A stretch of DNA of 64,000 bases from Desulfovibrionales bacterium (GTDB lineage Bacteria > Desulfobacterota > Desulfovibrionia > Desulfovibrionales > Desulfonatronaceae): contig REDL01000055.1 in the NCBI GenBank assembly GCA_007693505.1, forward strand, positions 25,029-89,028, read 5' to 3'. Positions 57,501 through 64,000 of this stretch are shown here, piece by piece. The notes beneath the pieces are model-generated. The model did no database searches. It saw nothing but the letters and a program-made list of their open reading frames with translations, and had not been told where the DNA came from. Both the position numbers and the translations under genes were made by a program. Numbering within the stretch: the stretch's first letter is position 1; each line of letters begins with the position of its first letter.

Positions 57501-59133
57501 TGCAGCGGGTGGTGAAATGGTCGGCTTCACGCTCCCGATCAATGGCTGGATTGGTGACCACTGCCACATTTTCCTTGAAAAATTCCGAGATGTTGGGCAG
57601 GCCGTCCGGCGTAAGACAGGCCAGCGGGCCCTGATAGCCCATGGAACCGATCACCGCCCCGCCAACAGTGGCCGTCTTTTTGCGCATATCCACGTCGTAT
57701 TTCTGCCATCCCAGCGCCCCCAGGACATTATCCTGGATCATTTCTCCCGGAGAAAGCCGCGTACGGCCGTCCTCGAGCATTTTTTCCAGGCCGTGGACAT
57801 CACCACGCTGCTCTGGAACGCACTGGTAGTAGGTGCCGATCCGCTCCCGCAGCCCCCCCCTGCCCCGCAACAGACGCACCAGTTGCCGCTGGTACGCCCG
57901 GTAGTTGAAGACCACGGTTCGCCGACCGTTCAGGGAGAACAGGGCGATCTTTTCGCCGGGAGCCAGGGGCACGGGATCCGAGGCCGTGTCTTCCAGGTCC
58001 ACGACTCCTTTTTCCGAGGAAAGATAATAGTTGTAGTCGCTTTCGCCGAACCAGAGCGGGCGAAGTCCCAAAGCGTCCACGCTGCCGATGCACACGTCAC
58101 CGTGCCGGGCGATGACCGCGGCCGGCCCCTGGGCCGATGGCGGGAAGAACCAGCGATATGTTTGATAAAGTTCACGGAGATCCGCAGGATACTGTTCCAC
58201 TTCGCTGTGTACCGCTGGAAAGACCATGGCGAACGCCTCGGTGAGTTCCAGTCCGTAACGATGAATCAGCCCCTCGATACTTCGATTCAAATCCTGGGAG
58301 TCACTGCCGCCGGGGACCGGCTCTATACCCAGGTTGCGCGCTGCACCGCGCAGGCGCTCGATGGTATTGATCTCACCGTTATGGGCCAACATGGAAAAGG
58401 GCTGGGTGCGTTCCACCGTGGGCAGGGTATTGGTGGAGTACCGGCTGTGGCCCAGACAGATTTTGGATCGGGTGACTGGATCGCGCAGTTCCGGATAGAC
58501 CCGTTGCAGGAGTTCCGGGCCGCCGCGGACCTTGTAGACCACGCTGTCCAGAGACAGGGAGGCCACATGGAGATCCGGTTCCAGACTCTCCAACTCCATA
58601 AGCACCTTGAACAGCAGCCGACCGGAATCAATGCGCACGTCCTGACGGACCAGACCGGCCACCTGCCAGAACAACGGCGTCTCGGAGCGAGCCATGGGCC
58701 CCAGTTCGTCGTCATTGGTTCGCCCCTGAAGTTCCAGCACGATGTCCAGACCGCGCAACGCAAAGGTCTGGCGCACGGTTTCCAGCACCGCTTCGGATCG
58801 CTGGCGAATTTTGCGGGGCAGGAGCAGGTGGCCGACAAAAAAACCATTGGATTCGGCAAGGTGCGGTGACAAACCGGATTCCTGCAGTCGCCGGCTCCAC
58901 AACTCTCGCGGAACATCGGTCATGATCCCGCAACCGTCGCCTTCGTCATTGATGTCCCCAGACCGGTGCGCCATTTTCTTCAAGGCTTCGATGGTCCGGA
59001 CAATATTGGCATGGGTCGCGCGACCGCGCTTGTCCACAAAGGCAATAATCGCGCAGGCATCGCGCTCTTCGGGTATCAGTTCGTTGGCGACGGGATTCTG
59101 GGGTGAAATGGGTGTTGACACCAGGTTCTCCAT
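54526..59133 (-). CDS. gltB: glutamate synthase large subunit
   Basis: A 1535-residue alpha subunit of glutamate synthase, which uses glutamine and 2-oxoglutarate to make two glutamates with electrons from NAD(P)H or ferredoxin. An N-terminal glutaminase with nucleophile Cys27 (ERDACAIIAFVDKRG) follows a short propeptide-like stretch; such N-terminal segments are normally cut so that Cys becomes residue 1. Next come GDGCGIM, the central domain, the FMN domain (GAKPGEGGHLPG, SVKIPVTSGVGTIAVG, DGGLRSGADV), a [3Fe-4S] site CISCQRCHLDTC (about 1130) and the GXGXG C-terminal helix (SFGGACGVFKGANLMGRRVDG). No gltD is adjacent. Confidence 0.94.
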   Translation of the reverse strand: MENLVSTPISPQNPVANELIPEERDACAIIAFVDKRGRATHANIVRTIEALKKMAHRSGDINDEGDGCGIMTDVPRELWSRRLQESGLSPHLAESNGFFVGHLLLPRKIRQRSEAVLETVRQTFALRGLDIVLELQGRTNDDELGPMARSETPLFWQVAGLVRQDVRIDSGRLLFKVLMELESLEPDLHVASLSLDSVVYKVRGGPELLQRVYPELRDPVTRSKICLGHSRYSTNTLPTVERTQPFSMLAHNGEINTIERLRGAARNLGIEPVPGGSDSQDLNRSIEGLIHRYGLELTEAFAMVFPAVHSEVEQYPADLRELYQTYRWFFPPSAQGPAAVIARHGDVCIGSVDALGLRPLWFGESDYNYYLSSEKGVVDLEDTASDPVPLAPGEKIALFSLNGRRTVVFNYRAYQRQLVRLLRGRGGLRERIGTYYQCVPEQRGDVHGLEKMLEDGRTRLSPGEMIQDNVLGALGWQKYDVDMRKKTATVGGAVIGSMGYQGPLACLTPDGLPNISEFFKENVAVVTNPAIDREREADHFTTRCILGDRPELAGRERAGAVGLELRTPLLLGGCLDQRICGSALHRLAEEFGTATVDAVISFFTGQGRDPVRVAVLEAVFDPQDGLERRLDALCLEARAAIEAGAVLLVLDDSRTFSDGLVYLDPGLALAVIGNYLEEQRLRRRCSLIVRSAAVRNLHDVMFLLGLGADAINPYMIWRMAREHATEARPAETVIRTTMDVLQKGMEKVMSTMGIHELCGYGRIFASIGLAEDLAAIFSCPNFCQSPGLGLSMARIEQMARVRLNRAVREDSAPLWSTPARNTKVGRVLRRAATGVAGFREMAQELTALEQENPTALRHILGFTRPRQAVPLALSDVDISIGGHAMPLIIPAMSFGSQGENSFRAYADAARILNIVCMNGEGGEIPDMLGKYRHNRGQQIASGRFGVHMAFLNSTDFLEIKIGQGAKPGEGGHLPGQKVTPMVAEARHCKPGIALISPSNHHDIYSIEDLAQIITELKTANPVARVSVKIPVTSGVGTIAVGVAKAGADIVTVSGFDGGTGAAREHSKKYVGLPAEIGVSQAHRALVESGLRDDVELWADGGLRSGADVLKMVFLGADRVGLGTAALMGIGCISCQRCHLDTCPRGISTQLRTKIDADQRGVKGFAPVQTAAETGNLVRLFTCIGEEMRTILADLGITRLRDVVGRTDFLAQVALQDVVDLTDILARPAMDGSAGPAGALRTVRKPLNVLTKQVADISMAEFADAQTREVRYTDQYVRSVDRAMGTYLAGAVVRQFGTSGNRQAWLRLDSSVPGNGLCAFNIPGIHVMVDGGAQDGTAKSSFGGACGVFKGANLMGRRVDGSTGKSFAYGAIGGMLMVQNYADSRACIRMSGADAVFGARITAKIRDEEGNLAVRAHLKGFAFEYMTGGRAVVLGDPGPWICSGMTGGVVYLCQYPEFCFDKAAIQRRLASGADVALQGITQQGLEDINGLLSHYVAELRATFQEEEALAVEQLMAEAEARFIMVIPADRNPPKAE

Positions 59134-59502
59134 AGCTGATTGTTGAATACGTCCTGATCCACAGTCTGTTCAAAAACCCCGAGCACAAGAAGCAATCCGG
59201 CACTTACTGGAGATTCTCGTACCAAAATACGAGAAAACGTCTTTGACAAAAGTACGTGCCAGAGCAGCGACCCAGCAATTGGAAGTTTTTCTCCGGACTG
59301 ATAATGACCACTCCATTGTGCGGAAATGGGCAAGGTGCGGAAATGGGCAAGGTGCGGCATACGCCGACAGAGGTGGATACAGGTGAAAGGGGTATTTTCG
59401 TCATTTCCATAGCCGACATGCAAAGAGAAATCAAAAACTTTCTGAGACGAATCCATTCCGGCAACCGGCTCGACCTTTCCGGGTATCCGCTCCAGCCATG
59501 TA
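59134..59502. other. intergenic region with repeats between gltB and the DNA-repair pair
   Basis: 369 bp with no gene. It holds a TTCTCGTA/TACGAGAA hairpin (59214-59235), a dispersed repeat at 59264-59300, and two exact copies of the 17-bp unit TGCGGAAATGGGCAAGG at 59319-59335 and 59336-59352. The 5' control region of gltB should lie in the first about 150 bp. Confidence 0.6.
59264..59300. repeat. dispersed repeat shared with 50867-50903
   Basis: This is the second copy of the 37-bp repeat, near the gltB start. About 29 of 37 bases agree with the first copy. Confidence 0.6.
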
Positions 59503-60255
59503 TCAAAAGATTTGCTCCACCAGATGCTTCCAGTACCGGGAAGGCATGAACCGGCGTTGCAGTCGCGGATTGTGTCGTTCGGGCACGGCCAAGGCCTGAA
59601 CGTACTCCTGCCAGAGTCTTTGAAAAGAAATTTCCCGTCGACTCAACAGGTCGTCAACATTGCCCGGAACCCCGACCACTGGATGCAGGTTTTTGCCGTC
59701 CCAGGCAATGGCCAGCCCTCGGCGTTGGTCATGGATCACCCAGTTGTCCAATGGGAAACGGCGTTGAAAGTGTGACGTCACAAGCAACAATACATTGTGG
59801 TCCGGCTCAAAGCGAGCGTAAAGAGTTCCGTCTTGCAATTCCATGAATCGCAACAGGCCGGTCATCCGATGCGCCTCCTTGCCGACTTTGAGCTTCCAAT
59901 CTGCAACTTGGCGTACGGCGGTATTTGTGCGCATTCCCAGCACGCTTTTCCCGACCCGGAGCGTCTGCAGGGCAAAAGTATACAGCGGCTGTTCAGCCTT
60001 TTGCACCTCAGCCAGGAATCCGTACATCATGTGCAAAACCGCCTGTCTTCCACCAGCCCGGCGCAAACGTTCCAGAAATTCCACAGCCGTCTCGACCTGG
60101 ACCGGCACCGGGGTTGGTGGCCATAACCATGTCCGGCCTTCACCCTGGACCGCAAAACCACACTGCTCCAGTTCCTCCCGATCCGCCGCGGCAAAAGCGC
60201 ACAGCAACCCCTCAAAGCTGTTTTCATAGATAAATACCCGAGGAGTTGGATTCAT
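59503..60255 (-). CDS. TIGR03915-family putative DNA-repair protein
   Basis: A 250-residue protein of the family annotated as a SAM-dependent or photoproduct-lyase-like DNA repair protein (DUF4130 core). Seen motifs are RVFIYENSFEGLLCAFA at the N-terminus, GLLRFMELQDGTLYARFEPDHN, and HFQRRFPLDNWVIHDQRRGLA with HNPRLQRRFMPSRYWKHLVEQ at the end. It lies immediately downstream of a radical-SAM protein (25 bp between), and these two families occur together in many anaerobes, hence the shared DNA-repair prediction. The biochemistry has not been established as far as I know. The start at 60255 has only a weak ribosome binding site. Confidence 0.88.
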   Translation of the reverse strand: MNPTPRVFIYENSFEGLLCAFAAADREELEQCGFAVQGEGRTWLWPPTPVPVQVETAVEFLERLRRAGGRQAVLHMMYGFLAEVQKAEQPLYTFALQTLRVGKSVLGMRTNTAVRQVADWKLKVGKEAHRMTGLLRFMELQDGTLYARFEPDHNVLLLVTSHFQRRFPLDNWVIHDQRRGLAIAWDGKNLHPVVGVPGNVDDLLSRREISFQRLWQEYVQALAVPERHNPRLQRRFMPSRYWKHLVEQIF

Positions 60256-60280
60256 GACAAATATTTCCAGCTATCCCGCG

Positions 60281-61528
60281 TCACCATAGCGGTAATTGAC
60301 GCATCCTCGGCGTTCCGCTCTTTTCCAGACCGCGAAGCACCCGTTCGGCTCTGACCGGGTCCCAGGTTGTGCTGTTCCAGAACTTCCCGCTGGCCGTGAC
60401 GAAAAAGCGGGCCCGTTTCATGACCACCCCGAGTTTTTTCAAGTCCTCAGGATGCAGGGGACCAAAGCGGCGAGCCGCGATTATCCTTCTGGCGGAGCGC
60501 ACGCCGATTCCGGGAATGCGCAGGAGTTTCTCCAGGGATGCCCGGTTGGCCTCCACGGGGAAGAGATCCGGATGCCGAAGAGCCCAGGCAGCCTTGGGAT
60601 CAATCTGGTCATCCAACCATTCATGCTGGTCATCGAACAACTCCGCGCTCTGAAAACCATAGAAACGCACCAACCAGTCCGCCTGGTAAAGACGGTGCTC
60701 ACGAAGCAAAGGAGGAGCATTCAGGGCCGGCAGGCGACTATCCTGACTGACCGGTATATAACCGCTGTAGTAGACCCGCTTCAATCCGAATCGACCGTAG
60801 AGTGCCTCGGCAAGCCGCAGAATCTGTCGATCCGGCTCTGGACTCGCCCCAACAATCAGCTGTGTACTCTGCCCGGCCGGAGCGAACAGAGGCCCCTTCA
60901 TGGTTCGGACGGGGAAACTTCGTCGATTGTCCGCTATATTGCCGATCCGTTCGCTGATCCTGAGCATGGGCAGCAACACCCCCTCTCGGGTCTTCTGCGG
61001 CGCAAGGCTGCGCAGGGAAGCCTCTGATGGTAGCTCAATGTTCACGCTTAAACGATCCGCGGCCAGACCGGCACGCTCAAGCAGTTCCGGCGCTGAACCG
61101 GGAATGACCTTCAAATGGATGTATCCGCCAAATCCATGAACCCGCCGAAGCTGCTCCACCACCAGGACCATTCGCTCCATGGTCCAGTCCGGGTTGCGGC
61201 AGACCGCCGAACTCAGAAACAGCCCCTCGATATAATTGCGCCGATAAAAGTTCAGGGTCAAATCCACGAGTTGGCCAACCGTGAATGTGGCCCGCGGCAG
61301 ATCATTGTCGCTGCGGTTGATGCAATAGGCGCAGTTGTACTCGCAGACATTGGTGTAGAGGATCTTCAGCAAAGAAATGCAGCGCCCGTCCGCGGACCAA
61401 CTGTGACAGATCCCGGAATGCGCCGGCGCACCCTGCACGGCTCCGGGACGGACGGCCCTGGAACCGCTGGAGGAGCAGGAGACATCGTAGCGGGCGGACT
61501 CGGCCAGGATGGCCACCTTGCGGGTCAT
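60281..61528 (-). CDS. TIGR03916-family radical SAM DNA modification/repair protein
   Basis: A 415-residue radical-SAM enzyme. The cluster motif is CEYNCAYC (Cys62, 66, 69), and the upstream SARYDVSCSSSGSR is diagnostic of the family. A helix-hairpin-helix DNA-binding motif sits near the C-terminus (LLRIPGIGVRSARRIIAARR), and the protein ends with a WNSTTWDPVRAERVL segment. It is thought to repair or modify DNA bases. The frame begins at 61579 (MNDGPRHG), but relatives begin like MTRKVAILAES, so I use 61528. It is first in an operon with the TIGR03915 partner. The TIGR number is from memory. Confidence 0.88.
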   Translation of the reverse strand: MTRKVAILAESARYDVSCSSSGSRAVRPGAVQGAPAHSGICHSWSADGRCISLLKILYTNVCEYNCAYCINRSDNDLPRATFTVGQLVDLTLNFYRRNYIEGLFLSSAVCRNPDWTMERMVLVVEQLRRVHGFGGYIHLKVIPGSAPELLERAGLAADRLSVNIELPSEASLRSLAPQKTREGVLLPMLRISERIGNIADNRRSFPVRTMKGPLFAPAGQSTQLIVGASPEPDRQILRLAEALYGRFGLKRVYYSGYIPVSQDSRLPALNAPPLLREHRLYQADWLVRFYGFQSAELFDDQHEWLDDQIDPKAAWALRHPDLFPVEANRASLEKLLRIPGIGVRSARRIIAARRFGPLHPEDLKKLGVVMKRARFFVTASGKFWNSTTWDPVRAERVLRGLEKSGTPRMRQLPLW

Positions 61529-61955
61529 ATCCGGCTGGTGGATCACCGCGGGCACACCGTGTCGTGGACCATCATTCATTTTTGGTCAAAGTCGGCGTTT
61601 TTCCGCCTGAAGTTGAAGCTATTTGGAGGTCCGGAATGACTCTACGCCTTGGTGCGGTCCCGTACCCATGCCCGTCCACGGGCACGTTCACGGGAACGCT
61701 CACGGGCACGTGCACGTTCGCGAGTTCCTTGAAGAGGATTTGGGGAAAGGTCCATATCAATCCACTTCGAGGTCCAAGACATATTCCAATTACGCAAAAA
61801 CCACCTCGAAGAGCAAGGTAGCCCTGGCACCCAGCGTTATCAATCAACAATGGCAATCTTGCCTCCACAAAGAAGATGAATTATAGATTAGGAGTAAGGC
61901 AATTGGTATCTTCTTTGGAAAAAACTCTCATTTTATTCAGGAGGTCACTCGCACA
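61529..61955. other. intergenic region upstream of htpX with 12-bp repeats
   Basis: 427 bp with no gene I can support; several short frames are artefacts of a repeat at 61678-61713. There is a plausible htpX ribosome binding site (AGGAGG at 61940-61945). No clear promoter elements are visible to me. Confidence 0.5.
61678..61713. repeat. 12-bp imperfect tandem repeat
   Basis: ACGGGCACGTTC, ACGGGAACGCTC and ACGGGCACGTGC follow one another, with a further ACGTTCGCG. In one frame this reads as a run of Val, Pro and His, in another as Arg/Ala/Glu repeats, which is why several short open frames appear here. Confidence 0.75.
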
Positions 61956-62846
61956 ATGAAACGCATTGCATTGTTTTTGATCACCAACATCGCCATTCTC
62001 GTGGTCTTGAGCATCGTCCTGCGCCTGTTGGGCGTGGATCGAATCCTCGACGAGACCGGGACCGGGTTAAACTATTATAATTTATTGGTCTTTGCTGCGG
62101 TCTTCGGTTTTGGTGGCTCCTTCATCTCCCTGGCCATGTCCAAATGGATGGCCAAACGCCTGACCGGTGCCCAGGTCATCACCTCGCCGCGCAACCAGGC
62201 AGAAGCCTGGCTGGTGGAAACCGTCAAGAATCAGGCCTCCCGGGCCGGCATCGGCATGCCGGAAGTGGCCGTCTATGATGACGCCACACCCAATGCCTTT
62301 GCCACGGGCATGAGCAAAAACAACGCCCTGGTGGCGGTGAGCACCGGACTGATGCGCGCCATGACCCAGGACGAGGTCGAGGCCGTCCTGGCCCATGAGG
62401 TCAGCCACGTGGCCAACGGCGACATGGTCACCCTGACCCTGATCCAAGGCGTGGTGAACACCTTTGTCATCTTTATCTCCCGCGTGGTGGGTCATTTTGT
62501 GGACCGGGTTATTCTCAAAAACGAAGAAGGCCATGGACTTGGCTTCTTTATCACCACCATTGTGGCCCAGATCGTCTTCGGCATCCTGGCGAGCACTATT
62601 GTTTTGTACTTCAGCCGACAACGGGAATTCCGGGCCGATGCCGGAGGAGCCAAACTGGCAGGTCGGGAAAAGATGATTTCCGCTCTGGAAAAGCTCAAAA
62701 AAGGCGTCCAGGAGCCTCTGCCGGACCAGATGTCCGCATTCGGTATCAGCGGGAAAACCGGCAGCCATGGCCTGAAAGCGCTGTTCATGAGTCATCCTCC
62801 CCTGGATGACCGGATTGCTGCGCTGAAAGGACAAAGCTTCCAATAG
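61956..62846 (+). CDS. htpX: membrane zinc metalloprotease HtpX
   Basis: A 296-residue M48 protease that degrades misfolded inner-membrane proteins. Two N-terminal transmembrane helices ([40 protein letters not shown]) lead into the catalytic motif HEVSH (His147) with later hydrophobic helices ([39 protein letters not shown]) and the downstream ligand region [13 protein letters not shown]. The C-terminal [14 protein letters not shown] is typical. AGGAGG lies some 10 bases before the ATG. In other bacteria it is linked to envelope stress. It has a terminator after it. Confidence 0.95.
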   Translation: MKRIALFLITNIAILVVLSIVLRLLGVDRILDETGTGLNYYNLLVFAAVFGFGGSFISLAMSKWMAKRLTGAQVITSPRNQAEAWLVETVKNQASRAGIGMPEVAVYDDATPNAFATGMSKNNALVAVSTGLMRAMTQDEVEAVLAHEVSHVANGDMVTLTLIQGVVNTFVIFISRVVGHFVDRVILKNEEGHGLGFFITTIVAQIVFGILASTIVLYFSRQREFRADAGGAKLAGREKMISALEKLKKGVQEPLPDQMSAFGISGKTGSHGLKALFMSHPPLDDRIAALKGQSFQ

Positions 62847-62870
62847 TCGGAAGCCGAACAGGAACTCCGT

Positions 62871-62914
62871 CAAGGCCATCATTCTGATGAAGAAGTGATG
62901 GCCTTGTTTTTTTC
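62871..62914 (+). terminator. intrinsic terminator after htpX
   Basis: A stem CAAGGCCATCA / TGATGGCCTTG with an imperfect loop is followed by seven T residues. It is a strong plus-strand terminator 24 bp after the htpX stop. Confidence 0.92.
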
Positions 62915-62953
62915 CCCTCCCACCTCATCCGTCTTTCATCCCGGATATTTCCC

Positions 62954-63826
62954 ATGCTGACCAACACCTTCTGTCATCTGCCGCGCATTGGTTCCGTCAC
63001 GGAACGCAAAATTTGGGAAGCCGGAATCACAACCTGGGAGGACGCCTTGAACAACGGAGGGCGCTATCCAAAACTTTTTTCCAGGTCCGCGCTGGAGGGC
63101 TTGTCGGATTCCATTTGCCGGCTGGAGAACGGTGACGCGAACTGGTTTGCCCACCGTTTGCCCCGCACGGAAACTTGGCGCCTTTGCTCACACTTTGCCG
63201 ACCGGACCGCTTTCGTGGACATCGAAACCTCCAGCGGCCCTGGACCGATGCATATCACCACCATCGCTCTTTACGACGGCCGGCAATTGCGGACATATAT
63301 CCATGGTCGCAACCTGGAGGCCTTTTGCGACGACATTCTGGATTCGTCCCTTCTGGTCACTTTTAACGGCCGTTGCTTTGATGCGCCGATCATTCAGCGG
63401 GAACTGAGGGCAGCCCTTCCCGAAGCCCATGTAGATCTGCGGTTTGTCCTTCGCTCCATCGGCTTGAAAGGGGGATTGAAATCCTGTGAGCAGCAGATGG
63501 GCCTGGACCGGGAAGATCTAGAAGGATTGGACGGATATTTTGCCGTGTTGCTCTGGGATGAGTATCAAACCACCGGAGATGAACGCGCCCTGGAAACCCT
63601 GCTGGCCTACAATGCCGCGGATGTGCTCTCCATGCCGATTCTCTTGGCGCATGCCTACAAGGCCAAGCTCCTGGAGGCACCGTTTTGCGGCCTTCCGCTA
63701 CCGCCCTCGGAATTGCCTGACAATCCCCATCAAGCGTGCACGGAAATCATCCAACGCATCCGCAAGCGCTTTGGTCTGCGCTTTCTGCCAAAGATGGCAA
63801 AGGGGCGACCGGTCGGTTGCCCCTAA
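62954..63826 (+). CDS. RNase H-like (YprB-type) nuclease-fold protein
   Basis: A 290-residue protein with an RNase H-like exonuclease fold as in YprB/RNase_H_2. The N-terminus (CHLPRIGSVTERKIWEAGI) holds a helix-hairpin-helix-like segment. Then come AFVDIETSSGP with the DxE of the DEDD site, LLVTFNGRCFDAPII with the next Asp, and a late AYNAADVLSMP, whose Asp would complete the site. The DxE/D/D layout suggests an active 3'-5' exonuclease, but the substrate is not known. No strong ribosome binding site. It follows the htpX terminator, so it has its own promoter. Confidence 0.82.
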   Translation: MLTNTFCHLPRIGSVTERKIWEAGITTWEDALNNGGRYPKLFSRSALEGLSDSICRLENGDANWFAHRLPRTETWRLCSHFADRTAFVDIETSSGPGPMHITTIALYDGRQLRTYIHGRNLEAFCDDILDSSLLVTFNGRCFDAPIIQRELRAALPEAHVDLRFVLRSIGLKGGLKSCEQQMGLDREDLEGLDGYFAVLLWDEYQTTGDERALETLLAYNAADVLSMPILLAHAYKAKLLEAPFCGLPLPPSELPDNPHQACTEIIQRIRKRFGLRFLPKMAKGRPVGCP

Positions 63827-64000
63827 ACCGAGCGGATGCAAGAAAGAAGGCCTTGCGCTTTGTAAAACAGTTCTGCTGCATCCCTGCTGCAGTCCACTCA
63901 AAAATCCCAAGTGCAAGGAGCAATAAAATTTCAAGGTCGAAGCGTATTTATTTATACGTGAGGTCACTGCAAAAAGTCCCTTTTCCCGCGAAAACGTGTG
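63827..64000. repeat. repeat-rich right window edge
   Basis: No gene lies here. 63954-64000 is an inverted copy of the repeat at 50697-50745. Before it, CTCAAAAATCCCAAGTGCAAG resembles TTCAAAAACCCCGAGCACAAG near 59169, another dispersed repeat type in this genome. Confidence 0.65.

Noticed and set aside
57379..58869. 496-codon plus-strand frame inside the glutamate synthase gene
   Set aside because: Antisense shadow of conserved GltB coding sequence.
61623..61886. 87-codon plus-strand frame before htpX with Val-His repeats
   Set aside because: It arises from the 12-bp tandem repeat, lacks a ribosome binding site, and several frames are open for the same reason.

Overview
The window looks like the chromosome of an anaerobic, moderately GC-rich bacterium of the Desulfovibrionales (sulfate reducers and relatives, former Deltaproteobacteria); a Desulfonatronum-like organism is my best guess. 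The basis is the single-chain pyruvate:ferredoxin oxidoreductase, a DUF4857/ABC operon, a TIGR04219-type outer-membrane protein, BTAD-domain regulators and GC-rich, tightly packed operons with AGGAG-type ribosome binding sites. This placement is inference: there is no rRNA or other phylogenetic marker here. I see no tRNA, rRNA, CRISPR array, prophage or complete insertion sequence.

Layout. 0.3-9 kb is housekeeping: dut-argD on the minus strand, then on the plus strand a glucan phosphorylase, a phenylacetate-CoA ligase, a small membrane protein, ilvE and an exported cyclophilin. 9-12.5 kb is decaying accessory DNA: an ACR3-type arsenite permease remnant, a cNMP/HDOD signalling protein, and a BrnT/CopG toxin-antitoxin pair beside a broken duplicate copy that carries a 154-bp MITE-like insertion. 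12.5-15.7 kb is a four-gene ABC/DUF4857 operon. 15.7-18.3 kb is a gene graveyard with a broken bioB, repeats and hairpins. 18.3-27.5 kb holds mtgA, an MFS permease, an MBL hydrolase, an NlpE/META lipoprotein, a HAD phosphatase, an EamA transporter and a UbiB-like kinase with a phasin-like partner. 27.6-28.4 kb has two more gene fragments, followed by the large por gene.

32.6-38.7 kb is accessory metabolism: a minus-strand GMC oxidoreductase / PhoD-like phosphoesterase / unknown-protein cluster, then a plus-strand amidoligase overlapping a C26-type glutamine amidotransferase. 38.8-44 kb is storage-carbohydrate metabolism, glgX-treY, which pairs functionally with the glucan phosphorylase at 2.5 kb; treZ is not in the window. 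44-47 kb has a frameshifted outer-membrane protein gene, a cysteine hydrolase, a Dabb protein and an LVIVD beta-propeller.

47.2-54.4 kb is the most unusual stretch: an F420-hydrogenase-beta-like iron-sulfur protein with a Gly/Arg/His-rich N-terminal extension, and two related BTAD-domain regulators. One is a full STAND-ATPase type. The other lacks the ATPase and has an extremely AT-rich first half. Direct and dispersed repeats lie between the two regulators. 54.5-63.8 kb returns to core genes: a large glutamate synthase subunit, a two-gene predicted radical-SAM DNA-repair pair, htpX and an RNase H-like protein.
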